From positions 62,001 to 126,000 of the forward strand of contig JAURVB010008678.1 in the NCBI GenBank assembly GCA_033002965.1: a stretch of 64,000 nucleotides of DNA, given 5' to 3'. This stretch comes from Piper betle. Its lineage: Eukaryota > Streptophyta > Magnoliopsida > Piperales > Piperaceae. The notes under the pieces are model-generated. The model was not told the DNA's origin, ran no database searches, and worked only from the letters and a program-made list of their open reading frames with translations. A program made the position numbers and the translations under genes. Positions 10,997-22,368 of this stretch are shown in pieces (the first letter of the stretch is position 1; each line of letters opens with the position of its first letter).

Positions 10997-11369
10997 TGTA
11001 ACGACCCGGCCATTTGTCACAACATTGTGGGCCTAGCTGGCCAGGTGTTACTCACAATTAAGCAAATATGACTAACATTTTTATTTAACAAAAACATATA
11101 TAAAGATCCCACAGTCTTAGACCATTTCCCAGTAGCCACACTTATTTCTCAAATAAATAATAAAAGGAGTCCTCATATTTATTTTGCTCCATGCCCTGGT
11201 TGTCAATCACCTACTTTCATATCTGCACACCTGCGGAGGCAATTCCGCGTTAGTGATTACAACACTAAGTAGTATAATAGATAAAACAAATCAAGTACAT
11301 TCCACTATTTCTTTATGTTTATTTTAATATGCGGTGGAGAGATTCCGCTATACTCTAAAACAATGCAGA

Positions 11370-12190
11370 GGAGGTATCCGCTATGATCCGCACACCCTGG
11401 CCATAGCCCTTTTGTGGGGAGGCTACCACTACCGTCTCCAGTGCCAGTGCCTCGCACACCCCAGCCGTAGCCTTTTTGTGGGGAAGCTATCAGTGCACTC
11501 AGGTGATTGCTACTCCCCGTTTGTGGGGAAGCTCTCACTACCAATTTTAGTGTCAGTGCCTCGCACACCCCGGCCGTAGCCTTTTTATGGGGAGGCTATC
11601 ACTGCACGCCAGTGCCAGTGCCTTGCACACCCCGACCGTAGCTTTTTTATGGGGAGGCTATCACAGTGCCAGTGCCTTGCACACCCCGGCCGTAGCTTTT
11701 TTATGGGGAGGCTTTCACTGCACTCTAGTGCCAGTGCCTTGCACACCCCGGCCGTAGCCTTTTTATGGGGAGGCTATCACTGCACTCAAGTGATTGCTAT
11801 GCCCCGTTTGTGGGGAAGCTCTCACTGCCAACTCTAGTGCTAGTGCCTCACACACCCTGGTCGTAGCCTTTTTATGGGGAGGCTATCACTGCACTCAGGT
11901 GAATGCTACGCCCCCGTTTGTGGGGAAGCTCTCACCGCCAACTCTAGTGCCAGTGCCTCACACACCCCGGCCGTAGCCTTTTTATGGAGAGGCTATCACT
12001 GCACTCAGGTGAATGCTACGCCCCGTTTGTGGGGAAGCTCTCACCGCCAACTCTAGTGCCAGTGCCTCACACACCCCGGCCGTAGCCTTTTTATGGGGAG
12101 GCTATCACTGCACTCCAGTGCGATGGAGGAATCGTTGTGCCTCGCTCACCCCAGATGTAGCCTTTTTATGGGGCGGCTATCACTACTCCA
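11370..12190. repeat. LTR minisatellite of family B, longer array
   Basis: Same two sub-units as at 240-835, with about two extra unit pairs. Several open frames here (for example 11649-11837 and 12013-12261) are repeat translations without other support. Confidence 0.9.
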
Positions 12191-12412
12191 AAACAATATC
12201 AATGCATTACACAATTTACGCACATAATACGACCCCGTGTCGGACTGAGTCAATTCTTTGACCCCGGTTGCACTCGGTGCATGGTGGTCGAATCTGGGCT
12301 CAGGCCGACCAAGGCTACCAATAAGGAAAATACGATGTTCTACCTATTATACGTACCTGACTTGTGATTTCGTCTCACTGTGACCCGTGAACCCTAATCT
12401 GAATAAAGGCAT

Positions 12413-12436
12413 AAAATTATACATTAGTATAATTTT
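12413..12436. promoter_or_regulatory. Perfect palindrome in the solo B LTR
   Basis: Arms AAAATTATAC and GTATAATTTT around ATTA, identical to 1054-1077. Confidence 0.55.
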
Positions 12437-13177
12437 ATTTTGCATGATCCTACATGCAACTTACATGACTAATATACTATCAATTTTAAATGATGTAATT
12501 AGTTCATGTTAGTCTTCATTTCTTATTAAATTTTTAGCAATTCTAATGATAATTAATTATTAATTATCATTATCTAAATCCCCATTATCTAATTGATAAT
12601 TTAATTATTAACATGTCCATTTACAAAACAACTAAGCAATCGACAAGAACCCCATGCATAAGACGCTGGAGATCTAGCAACTTGGCAGGGCGTCTTCAAC
12701 AAACCTTGCATGCAAGAATCCTAATGGAAACAAATAAGATGAGGGATGAAATACTTACACAGTAATGCGGAGGTCGCCTGGGACAGAGATGAGGGATGAA
12801 ATACTCCCTCCTCCTGCATATATATACACTTCAACCATTCTCTCCATTAAATTCTCATACCCCATCATCCATTGGTATTCCCTAGGTTCAACGAGCCCCT
12901 TCATTAAATTCTCACACCCTATCATCCATTGGTATTTCCTAGGTTCAACGACCCCTTTATTAAATTCTCACACCTTATCATCCATTGGTATTTCCTAGGT
13001 TCAACGACCCCTTCATTAAATTCTCACACCTCATCATCCATTCATGAATAGGTATTTTCTAGGTGACCTTAAGTCGAACCATGACCAGTCGACTTGATAA
13101 CCAACCATATCGATTCATCTATATTTATTTTATAATATTTAGGTTCGAGTTTTGTAATAAAAATCATGGTTTTTATA

Positions 13178-16100
13178 ACACCTTTACGTGCACTTTGGGT
13201 TTCCACCCTAAGATGGCTGGGGCAACTTTGGGAACTACTTTGTGGGTTGTGGGTCTCGCAGGCCCTGGGATCATCTAAATGGGGTTGAAACACACAACAA
13301 ACACCCTAGACTCACGAGAGACATGATCCAAAACTTAACTAAATTCAACTTAAGTGAAAATTGAAAACAAGAGTTGGGATAGTGTAATGTCCAGGAGACC
13401 AAGGCCGAGGTTCACACACATAATATATATATATGCATATGGTAAAAGGGTTGAATCTGCAACTTGATTCGGGTCGCAAAAACCGATACTAAAATTGTTT
13501 GACAGAAAGCCCAGATTACAAAACTTCCTCGTGACGCATGTATTGTGCCATAACCAGGTTTTACAATCTTTCTCCCGTGACACGTTTTTTGTGCTAACCT
13601 GTTGGCCTGCTTCTATTTGTCTAGATATAATCCATGCAAAGTGGAGAGCTTAAAGGCCTATCTACCAAAACAAATGTGATTGCCTCAATAAAATATATTA
13701 TCTACATCTTCCTCTTTGTTGTTCACAGAACCTTTTTTCGATACCTTTGACAAATTTGAACGAATTTTAATTAAGTTCAATTTAAAACGATTACCCTGCT
13801 TGAATTAAATTCTTGTTTCAATTACATAAAATATAATACTTTTTATCACTTTTATTGTACCGCTTGACTTGATCATCTTGTTCCTCTAGTGTAACGTTTT
13901 CACTTTTGATTTATTTTTTCCATTCATATTCAAAGCTAAAACCTTTAATCAAGAGCTTGGTCGAATATCCCAGTTCAACAAAGACTCAAGTATACAGATG
14001 TAAATAATAATCCAATTTTACAAGTCCCTTGCATAATAATTATCTAATTTTAAACGGAATCTCAGTGATTATTTAGAACCTAACCTGTATTATCTAAAAA
14101 AATATTTAACTATGATTAGAAAATATTATGTTACACCCAACCCCGTAAATTTATTTTTGCAAATGCTTTTTCTTATCTCCTGATCAATTATAGAAAATGT
14201 AACTGACGCCATGCATATTTTCTTTTGTCACGTCCAATCTCCCTACTTGTTCCAAGTTGGTTGACCTTACTCCTGTAAACTATAGACACCATAGACAGTG
14301 CAAAGTTCATTGCATGAAAGGAAATATATTCACGTTTAATGATGGCGAGAAAAGAACATTTCCAAATAGACCCTTTCATGCCCACCATGCCACCAAGGCA
14401 GTCACCTTTAGATGGTGCTTCATGCTCTTCCAAGGCGTTAAATAAAAAATGACCTTTGCAGTTCCAAGAAAATTCTCCCTAACATGTTGAAGCCTACTTG
14501 ATCCTCATCTAGCACTTAGCAATCTTCCTGGGAATCCAAACACAAGGTGTCCTACATAACAAACAAGTGCCGTTAGAAAGATACCAACAAATCACAGCCA
14601 AAGAATAACATTTCTTAGTATGCCATTATTGATATCTGGCGTTTTCTTTCCTTTTTTTTCTTTGTTCTTTTTTTCTAAAGAGAAATATATCATTACAGTG
14701 TCATTCCCTTGGTCAATCGTCAAAAAGAAATAATAGTAATAGGCATCGAGAGCTGAGATTTGCAGGTTATCGACAAAAGATTTTTTAGCTTTTCTTTTCC
14801 TGGTTGATCGGCCAATATTCAACAATGTCCACAGGAAACTGTTCATCTAATAAATATACCTCCGAAATATCCTTTTTAACATTTATTAGGAGCCCCAATT
14901 AGCTGGTCGCTGACCAACATACTAATATATGGTCAGACGCTAATCCCCTTCCGCCGTGAAGGAGATAGCACCTTGAAATGAAATTGTAACTGACCTCTTA
15001 AAAATGTCAAAAATGGGGATATTGATAACATGCCATTTCCGTTACATGTGAGAGGATCAGCATCCGACCATATCCCAATTTGCTGGTCGGTCAACCAGTA
15101 AATGGGGACTCTTTTGTGCGAAGTACTGGCCGATCAACAGGGAAAATTTTCCTGGTCATGGACAAGCAAATCCCTTACTGATGGATGAAGCCAAAAATAA
15201 AAAACAAACATTCAGCGCCATGTTAAAGAATTTGAACAATTATAGCTGTCAAGTTTGCCAACAAATACATTACTCATGGATGAAAAACCATTAACATAAA
15301 AACATGGTTGAACGTTATAACATGCCATGCAGGGTAGAAGGTCATATCTCAAGTTCATAAGAATAGTAACTCCTAAATTTTTCATAGAAAAAAGTTCGTA
15401 AGTACACTAGCTAAGAAAAGTGATGCAAACTAATGCACAATAACTAGTATTAAAAGGTTCACACAGATTCCTCTTCTCCATAATCTTACTCAAAATCACA
15501 AACAATATGAACAAGGAGTAGCACAAAGCATAGATAGCACCCAACAAAGAAAAAATATTCTTATATTCAATAATAATGGATTGTGATAAATAGCCTACAA
15601 TGCTTGTATTTATAGAAAGAATACATAAGAAAATCCTACTTGAACTAGAAAAATAATTAAGACTCCAACTTGTATAAGAAACAACTTAATATGACTCAAA
15701 TAGGAATCCAAATAAGCATTGACTCTAACTTATTATAAGACTCAAATACTAGTGGTACTAGAAAATCTTAAATTAGACACTTCTAATATAATTAAGAAAT
15801 ATAATAACTAAATTATCCATCATAAAAAGCCTAGACATTAGCACTTCAAAGACCACGGAAACAAAGAATAAATGATGAAAGTTTTTTCACTCTAATCTAA
15901 TGCATATTAATACTGTAAGGAAAGAGTAAAAAAATAGATTAATATTTAAAATCCATGGGATAGAACTAAGAAGAACAATCATCTATCAAGCATACCCAAG
16001 TTCTTTAATACATTCACCAATTTACAAGGTCGGCAATATGTGAAAATCCACAAAAATGGACAACCAACTGCCTATGAAACACAATTTGCCAAAGTTTGTG

Positions 16101-17939
16101 GTCAAACTTAGATCAGACTGCAATAGAACTCAAATGCTATGGACTGTTTATATGCATGGACAAATATATGAACTCACTCCAAGTTTCAATGGTGAGACAA
16201 GTTGAAATTAAGCAGTTGATAATGACCCTGTAGACATTTACTACTACACATAATTACTCAAAGATATAGGTTAGTAGTTTATTACTTTCAGATACTCATT
16301 CTATTTGACATTTTAAATTTATTAATTCTAAACATTCTTATGCTAATCAGCTAATGCATGATATTGAAATGACCATCTAGTTTTGTTCACAGTTCAAAAT
16401 GGATTTAAGATGGCTACTTATGTTGCTTTGCTAAAGCTCAAGTATTCAAGAAAAACTAAAACCCAACCACAGTGAAACTAATCAAATGCCTTTCATACTA
16501 AATGGGAAAAGAAATTATCACTGTTCAATCCATATGCTACTATATGATAAGCTCGAATAAAATCAGAGAGTACTTTCATGCTACTTCACAGTACTCTTCA
16601 AAACATGCATAGACAATTCACATTAATATATAATAGTACCTAATTTGTACATGAAATTCTTTAACTTTTTGAAATAGAAGGCAATGACAATGGTAAAAAG
16701 AGTAATACACATGAAACAAGAAATTTATAATCATTGCAAATTAAGTTCTACACAACAGATGAACAGGGCCCATAAATATTCACCTGCTCTATGAAGATAA
16801 TTACCCCACCTTTAAGCCTTAAAACCAAACTGCGAACTTTAATAAGAATTAGGATGGGAAATATAATGTAGATATATGTGCTTTATAAAGAATTGAAAAT
16901 CCACTCCGAATGAACATAGTTAAGTGAAAATGTGATTTAAATAGACCAACAAATTCAATTATCATGAAAAGGACGTAACTTGTACAATGGCACTTACATC
17001 ATCAATCCCCATTGTCCTTGATTATTCCCTAGAAAAAGGCTGATTGCCAATCATCATTCCCCACTTGAATGACCTCCATTCATGAGGTAAATGGCCATTG
17101 TTTTGCTGACCCATAGTCATAATTCTGGTAAGGGCGAGAAATGCAATCTTCGTCATCTCCATAGGGAAGCCTAATGTCTCAAACTGAGAATCACATATAA
17201 GAACTTACAAGAGGATTATAATCCCCAAATAGAAGCCAGCAATAAGCTACCAGGATTAGAAAGCAGCGTTAAGAATGATAGAGTTCAGGTATGTTCACAA
17301 AATCGTTGTGGATGAATTGTTGAGAAGATCTGAGACAAACAAACACCCTCACCCGGCAACAGTTGTTCACCATCAATCCAAAACTGCTAAACGAAATTAT
17401 GTGTCTCAAAACAAAGGTGTACTCCAAAGCAAAAGCTTCATGTGTGGGAAGACAAGGAAACCATCTTTCAAACCACTCTTAAACTCCAAAGCCATGAAAC
17501 TAATATTGAAGGAAGATTTAAGCAACATGGGCCACAGATAAAAGTCAGTCAAAATACTAGCAAATCCATAGTCTGAATCTGCGACTTCTTACATTCCTTG
17601 CTTATCAAAAGAGTAAAAAGAAAAACTAAAAAAGAAAATTTAAAATCTAAAATAAGTTCCATTTCGATTAATCCAAGCACATCCGATCGCATCATCAGCC
17701 TCAGCGCCAGCCAAAATCCATCCAGTCCTTTAAACCACACGACTAACCACGTTCTCGAATTATTAAACTAAGAAAACAAAATCCATAATTAGAAGTCAGC
17801 TATAAATCTAAAACAAGGCAAGTATGAAAACATAAATAAATAGGTCTGATATGAATCGTGATGAAAACAAACACCAAAGAGATCACATAATGATATAAAC
17901 CATGAAGAACAGAAGAGATGATGATTCAGTTTTAATTCT
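13178..17939. other. Intergenic DNA
   Basis: The first 150-200 bases continue the interrupted D LTR fragment. The rest is AT-rich with no coding family I recognise. Open frames such as 14188-14433, 14592-14846 and 17275-17541 lack recognisable motifs and I regard them as chance. The right end probably holds downstream non-coding sequence of the minus-strand gene at 18490-19773. Confidence 0.5.
17020..17192 (-). other. Possible distal exon of the UBA2-like transcription unit
   Basis: On the minus strand ATGTGATTCTCAG/TTTGAG near 17186 resembles a splice acceptor. Just after it one frame reads a compact acidic and aromatic peptide including YGDDEDCISRPYQNYDYG and then stops near 17080. Known plant UBA2 genes have introns and alternative ends after the main stop codon, so a downstream exon is plausible. 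Nothing here proves that it is joined to the gene. It could instead be a chance frame. Confidence 0.25.
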
Positions 17940-18484
17940 ACAAATAAAGTTAACCTGCTTAGACGGATGAATCAGCTATAAAACTACAAAATAATAAAGT
18001 AAATATAAAAGCTTGAAGATATGATTTTGATATGAATCATGATGAAAACAAACAACCACTTTATGATATGAATCATGAAGAACAAAAGTAACATTTTCGA
18101 TTCCAAGTCTCAACAACAAATTTTACCAACCTGTCCAATGCGATGAATCAGCTATAAAGCTATAAAATAACAAATCAAGTAAAAAAACCTTGGATAAATA
18201 GCTGTAATATGAATTGATGTAACACTTTTGGTTCCAAGTCTCAACAACAAATTTTAACTACCTGCCTAGTGCGATGAATCAGCTATAAAATTATAAAATA
18301 ACAAATCAAGGAAAAAAAGCCTTGGAGAAATAGCTGTAATATGAATTGATGTAACACTTTCGACTCCAAGTCTCAACAACAAATTTTACCTACCTGCCTA
18401 GCGCGATGAATCAGCTATAAAACTATAAAATACCAAATCAAGGGGAAAACAAACTTGAAGAAATAGCCGTAATATGAATTTTTA
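17940..18484 (-). repeat. Tandem repeats with splice-donor-like sequence after the UBA2-like stop codon
   Basis: Four repeats, with starts near 17954, 18130, 18261 and 18393, share GATGAATCAGCTATAAA and, in the last three, CTCAACAACAAATTTTA. The middle spacings are about 131 and 132 bp. Each carries on the minus strand a copy of the end of the coding exon: CGCGCTAGGCAG/GTAGG, CGCACTAGGCAG/GTAGT, and two weaker forms with CAG/GTTGG and CAG/GTTAA. The true exon end is CGCGTTAGGCAG/GTAAAAA at 18485. The repeat has therefore copied a stop-codon-plus-donor module into what should be the first 3'-untranslated intron. Confidence 0.7.
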
Positions 18485-18489
18485 CCTGC

Positions 18490-19773
18490 CTAACGCGGAG
18501 TCCCATACCCAGGAGGAGCACCAACTCCCGAGGGCCTCGGACCAGGGGTACTACCCGGCACCATGGTGTTACCCTGGAAAGAAGCAGCACTTCCTTGGAA
18601 AGAGTTCGATGGTTGTGCGGCAGCTCCAGTGGGATAAACCATGTTCTGATAGCCGGAGTTGTGGTAACCGCCGGCGCCCATTCCATAACCCTGCAACGCA
18701 GCGGGCGTCACCATCTGGGGATTGCCGGCGCCGGGAGCCATGGCAGCAGCCAACGCCGCAGGATTCATGAGCATGGCCGGTGGCACACCGAAGGCGGCAG
18801 GGTTCTGGCCGGCGGCAGCCAAGACGGCGAGCGCGGCAGGGTTGGCCTGCAGCGCCTGGTTGAAGGGTATGGCGCCGGCCAGGAGACCCTGGCCGAACAA
18901 GGCCGCGGTGGTGTCCGCCGCCGCGGCGCCTCCATTGTTGCTGCTGCTGTTGTAGCCGGAGGGGACTTGAGAGTGGGGGTTCGAGGCGGCGCCGGCGCCG
19001 GCGGAGGAGGAAGCGCCGCCGCCGCGGGGCTTGCCGCTGTTGTCGGCAGCCCTCTGGCAGTACAACTGGTGGCCGTCGAAGTTCTTGTTGGGCTCCTCGA
19101 GAGCCTTCTTGGCGGACTCGACGGTCTTGTAGACGAAGAGGGCAAAGCCCTTGGACTTGCCGGTGTTCTTATCGAATCCGATTGGCCCCTCCTCGATCTC
19201 GCCGTACTTGGAGAAGAAGGCGTGGAGCTTGGTGGAGGAGATGTCCGGATTGACGTTGCCGACGTAGATCTTGCGGGCCAGGTTGTCGGGAGAGGCGATG
19301 GAAGAGAAGTGGTGGGGATTGGACGTTGGGCCGATGGAGGCGAGTTGGCAGGCGGTCATGCGGCTCTCGATCCGCTTCTGGGGGTTCCTGAGCGCCTTCT
19401 GGGCGGCGCTGCGGTGCTTGAAGAGGACGAAGCCGTAGCCCTTGGACTTGCCGGTGGCCTTGTCAGCGACGACGTTGCACTCCTCGAGCTCGCCGTACTT
19501 GGCGAAGAAGGAGTAGAGGCGGTCGGAGGTGGTCTCCCACCCGAGGCCGTGGACGAAGAGCTTGCGATGAGCCGGGTCGACGTCGGCCATGCGGTGGATC
19601 TCGGCGGCGAGGCCCGGGTCGACCGCCGCGGCCGAGCGGAGGAGGTCGATCAGCTGCTCCTTGCTGAACGGCTCTAGGATCTTCCCTATGTCCTCCTCCT
19701 CAGTCTCCGACTCCGACCCCGACTCCGACTCCGGCTCCGTCGCCGCCTCCTCGTGCTTCCGCTTGTACGACAT
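18490..19773 (-). CDS. UBA2: UBP1-associated protein 2 (UBA2)-like RNA-binding protein
   Basis: A 427-residue protein in one uninterrupted exon. Residues 11-28 are an acidic Glu/Ser stretch. RRM1 spans about 70-146, with RNP2 KLFVHG (71-76) and RNP1 KGYGFVLF (111-118). RRM2 spans about 168-243, with RNP2 KIYVGN (168-173) and RNP1 KGFALFVY (208-215). The rest, from about 248, is low-complexity Gly/Ala/Asn/Pro/Gln. This layout is that of plant UBA2a/UBA2b proteins, nuclear factors that bind U-rich 3' UTRs with UBP1 and take part in mRNA stability and in abscisic-acid and wound responses; these roles come from the family. The ATG at 19773 follows a GCC-triplet leader and gives the expected N-terminus. 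The stop is followed at once by CAG/GTAAAAA, a likely donor of a 3'-UTR intron. GC content is high at the start and falls towards the end. No neighbour gene is related. Which of UBA2a or UBA2b is closest cannot be decided here. Confidence 0.9.
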   Translation of the reverse strand: MSYKRKHEEAATEPESESGSESETEEEDIGKILEPFSKEQLIDLLRSAAAVDPGLAAEIHRMADVDPAHRKLFVHGLGWETTSDRLYSFFAKYGELEECNVVADKATGKSKGYGFVLFKHRSAAQKALRNPQKRIESRMTACQLASIGPTSNPHHFSSIASPDNLARKIYVGNVNPDISSTKLHAFFSKYGEIEEGPIGFDKNTGKSKGFALFVYKTVESAKKALEEPNKNFDGHQLYCQRAADNSGKPRGGGASSSAGAGAASNPHSQVPSGYNSSSNNGGAAAADTTAALFGQGLLAGAIPFNQALQANPAALAVLAAAGQNPAAFGVPPAMLMNPAALAAAMAPGAGNPQMVTPAALQGYGMGAGGYHNSGYQNMVYPTGAAAQPSNSFQGSAASFQGNTMVPGSTPGPRPSGVGAPPGYGTPR

Positions 19774-19868
19774 CGTCGGGTGGCGGTGGCGGTGGCGGTG
19801 GCGGCGGCGGCAAGTTGGGGGGCGAACGAGAGTGACGAGGGTTTGGGAGGCATTTTTACTTTGTTTAA
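19774..19868 (-). promoter_or_regulatory. GC-rich leader of the UBA2-like gene
   Basis: On the minus strand the ATG is preceded by a run of GCC and ACC triplets (19780-19815), and before that by CCAAACCCTCGTCACTCTCG. AAACCCTC resembles the telo-box found upstream of many plant housekeeping genes. The transcription start is not visible. Confidence 0.5.
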
Positions 19869-20990
19869 GGAGAAGACGGCAGGCGGATTGAGTACGGACC
19901 CGTCTAAGATGAGTCCACCCGTATGTCCTACAATTTTAAAAAATAATTATCTTAAAATTAAGTATTGTTAAAAATAGATAATAAAAAATCAAATGTAATT
20001 ATTTCAACATTTTTATTCTCAAATAACTGCACTAATTATTTTTTTCAATCGACAAGAACTATAAATTTGATAAATATTTATAAAATTTTAATATATTTTT
20101 TAAAATATTTTCTTCTTTAAAATATTTTTTTCTTTATATATTATTAATAAATATAGGCTATATAACAAACATAGCAAATATAAATCCATTATCATACTTA
20201 TTGATCATTTAAATTAAAAAATATATTCATAATTATGCCTACGTAACGACCGCCTTAAAAATATATTTTTATTTATATTATTATATATTCATTCAAAAAA
20301 ACGATAAAATTGACTGAGCCATATCAAAAAATTTGAACCTAGTCGAACCCAAAGACTACATAGTTCTAATAAGATCTAATTTCCATCAAAATAAAATAAT
20401 TCACACATTTATTTATTTAAGGGAAAAAAATTACTTATAATCACTCAACCAATTCAAAATATTGCTTAGCTACCCAAATTTTAAAAACTCATCACTTAAC
20501 ACTCATTTTATCTAATTTTATTAAACTAGTTTAGTTAATTGATGACGAGTCAATTTCTCATTACATAACTTATCGACCTCAACCTCTTATTCCATCAACC
20601 ATCCCTGTCAAGCCGACGAAGTAAAAGATCTTCGGATGTGGACATAGGCGAGAAAAAACATTTTTTCAGTCATTTATTTCCAGCTTTTTTCTCCTCTGTC
20701 ATATTTTATTTTTGTTTGTTACTTAAGATCCCAAAAGATTGTTTTCTTGTATTAGAAATTTCATCTTTTTTGTCTTCTTCTTTTTTCTCCCCTCGCTTTT
20801 TTCTCCTATTTGTCAATTTTTATTTTTACTCATTTCATATAATCCCCACAAAAAAAAAAGAAATTTCATCTGTTCAGTCTTCTTTTTTTTTTCTATTTGG
20901 AGGTTGCTGTTTAAAAATGTCTAGCAATTTACATACTTACCCTGGGATAAAATGTGACTATTTGAACTTTTTTGGGTAGATAATGACGGT
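19869..20990. other. AT-rich upstream region of the UBA2-like gene
   Basis: Very AT-rich with poly-T and TTTTTC runs around 20660-20900. The open frame at 20638-20979 is Phe-rich and follows this composition, so I do not call it a gene. Confidence 0.45.
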
Positions 20991-20999
20991 GCCAAATTT

Positions 21000-21330
21000 C
21001 AAAAGCATTATCAGAGGTCCATTTCGCGCATGTGGGTATGGTCGCATGAAATACTACATTTATAGAACACAAGAGAATCCTGAGAGACCCTTTGGAAATG
21101 TCGAGACAAGTTTGTAAGTTTTTTAAGTTTGTGCAATATGACTGTTAATTTATTAATTTTTTCATTGTCCCTAACTAAAATGTTGGTATATAGGGGCAGG
21201 CAAAATCGTTGTGGGAGACTTATTTGGATTGACGAGTGGTCTGGAGCATACCCATTTGGAAATGAGAGAAATTTAAGTTTCACAAGTTCGGAAATGAAAT
21301 TACGAGCAATTGAATTGACGCCAGATCAAG
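21000..21330 (+). pseudogene. GRF-type zinc-finger-like remnant with one intron
   Basis: One frame reads RGPFRACGYGRMKYYIYRTQ then ENPERPFGNVETSL up to a donor TTT/GTAAGT near 21113. After an acceptor TATATAG/GGGCAGG near 21194 a second part reads GRQNRCGRLIWIDEWSG. The order Cys-Gly, NPxRxF, Cys, [IV]W.DEW is that of plant GRF zinc-finger proteins, which bind nucleic acid through a C-C-H/C-C arrangement. At least one expected cysteine is missing, and no start codon or upstream exon is clear. Such domains also occur in transposon-related plant genes, so the origin is open. Confidence 0.45.
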
Positions 21331-21360
21331 AGTCAACTATTTTTGCACAATTTGTGTAGC

Positions 21361-22017
21361 TTTACGCATGATTTTATTGGGAACTATTTTTCTTCTTATT
21401 TTAGTGCTTGTGTACATGTATGCTATGTATATTAGTTGAGATGATTTTGGGATCCGTTCTTTGAACAAAGAGGCCCAAATCTTTCAATATCTGTAATTGC
21501 ATGTATCAATAATTCCACATATGGATGTATGCATGTAGTATTGTGAATGATCTTTTTTTGTCAACATTGTCGATCACAATATTATTCGACAAGCTTGCAT
21601 GAAGTCAGAAACATAAACACAATATGAATGGCAAGTGCAAAAATAGTCACCAGAATTTGAAAGGACCAACAACTTTTCCCAAGCAGATTAAAAGATGGTC
21701 AGCAAAATAGTTTCAACTCCGAATATTTGAAATTGTAAGTACAAAATTGGTCACTAAAATTACTTTGAAAGGAACAACTGTTTTTCCCAGGCTAACTTGA
21801 AAAATGGTTAATAAAATAGTTTCAACTCTCAAACACCGGAGGAGTGGTAGGTACAACAAATGGTCACCAAATTCAAAGGACCATCAACTCTTATCAAACA
21901 ACTTTAGAAAACATAATCATCCATGGAAATCCTTTGTTATTTTGTACACTAAAGCAAAGATAAACTCAGGCTTTCCAGACCATTTTGAAAAATAATTTTG
22001 GGAAGCCAAAGCTATTG
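21361..22017. other. No gene; short internal repeats
   Basis: Phrases such as AAAATAGTTTCAACTC and TGGTCACCA recur between 21640 and 21870 (AAAATAGTCACC, AAATTGGTCACT, AAATGGTCACC). This looks like old tandem duplication. No coding family is seen. Confidence 0.4.
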
Positions 22018-22368
22018 GGTGTTGGGTCCAATGGGCTTCCAAACGGGATTTACAATAAGTATTATAGGCCTCTCTTAATCTAAAAACTAATTTAAGGAAT
22101 AAGGCTTTCCCATTAGCCTATATATAAGTCATCAGTCACCTCTATACATGATGTGGGATAAACCCAAAAATTCTCGCCCTCACACATCATGTCACCCAAA
22201 TCATCTCTCCCTCACCACATGCAAGGCCCACATGATATAGTGAAGTTCCAGAAGATTCCAATTCGGGCTAGCCCACCCGAATCATCTCCCCCTCACCACA
22301 TAACGAAATTCTAGGAGACTCCAATTCGGGCTGGCCCAAGGCAACACTAAGCCAATCTGGCTCTCATA
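22018..22368. mobile_element. LTR-like fragment of a second copia-type element (tentative)
   Basis: Begins TGTTGGGTCCAATGGGC, has a TATA-like CTATATATAAGTC near 22120, repeated CTCACCACAT phrases, and ends beside GGCTCTCATATCACTG, which resembles a decayed primer-site complement (GGCTCTGATACCA). It abuts the truncated reverse transcriptase at 22369. The borders are not proven. Confidence 0.35.

Larger units (their letters stand above)
10997..13177 (-). mobile_element. Solo LTR of family B (copy 2)
   Basis: Plus-strand start TGTAACGACCCGGCC, end GGTTTTTATA. The 5-bp target duplication ACACC is present at 10992-10996 and 13178-13182. The final TA in place of CA is a C-to-T change. No internal region accompanies it, so it is the result of recombination between two LTRs. 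It contains the minisatellite, the palindrome and TATA-like runs near 12818-12830. It lies inside a family D fragment. Confidence 0.9.

Noticed and set aside
17275..17541. 88-residue plus-strand frame as a small gene
   Set aside because: No motif, no clear promoter or splice context, and it lies in the probable downstream region of a minus-strand gene.
18595..19677. A 360-residue plus-strand frame opposite the UBA2-like gene
   Set aside because: It is a shadow of the GC-rich coding region; the minus-strand protein has two complete RRM domains.
20230..20260. LTR border at ACGTAACGACCGCC
   Set aside because: Only the short motif resembles LTR ends; no partner, primer site or duplication was found.
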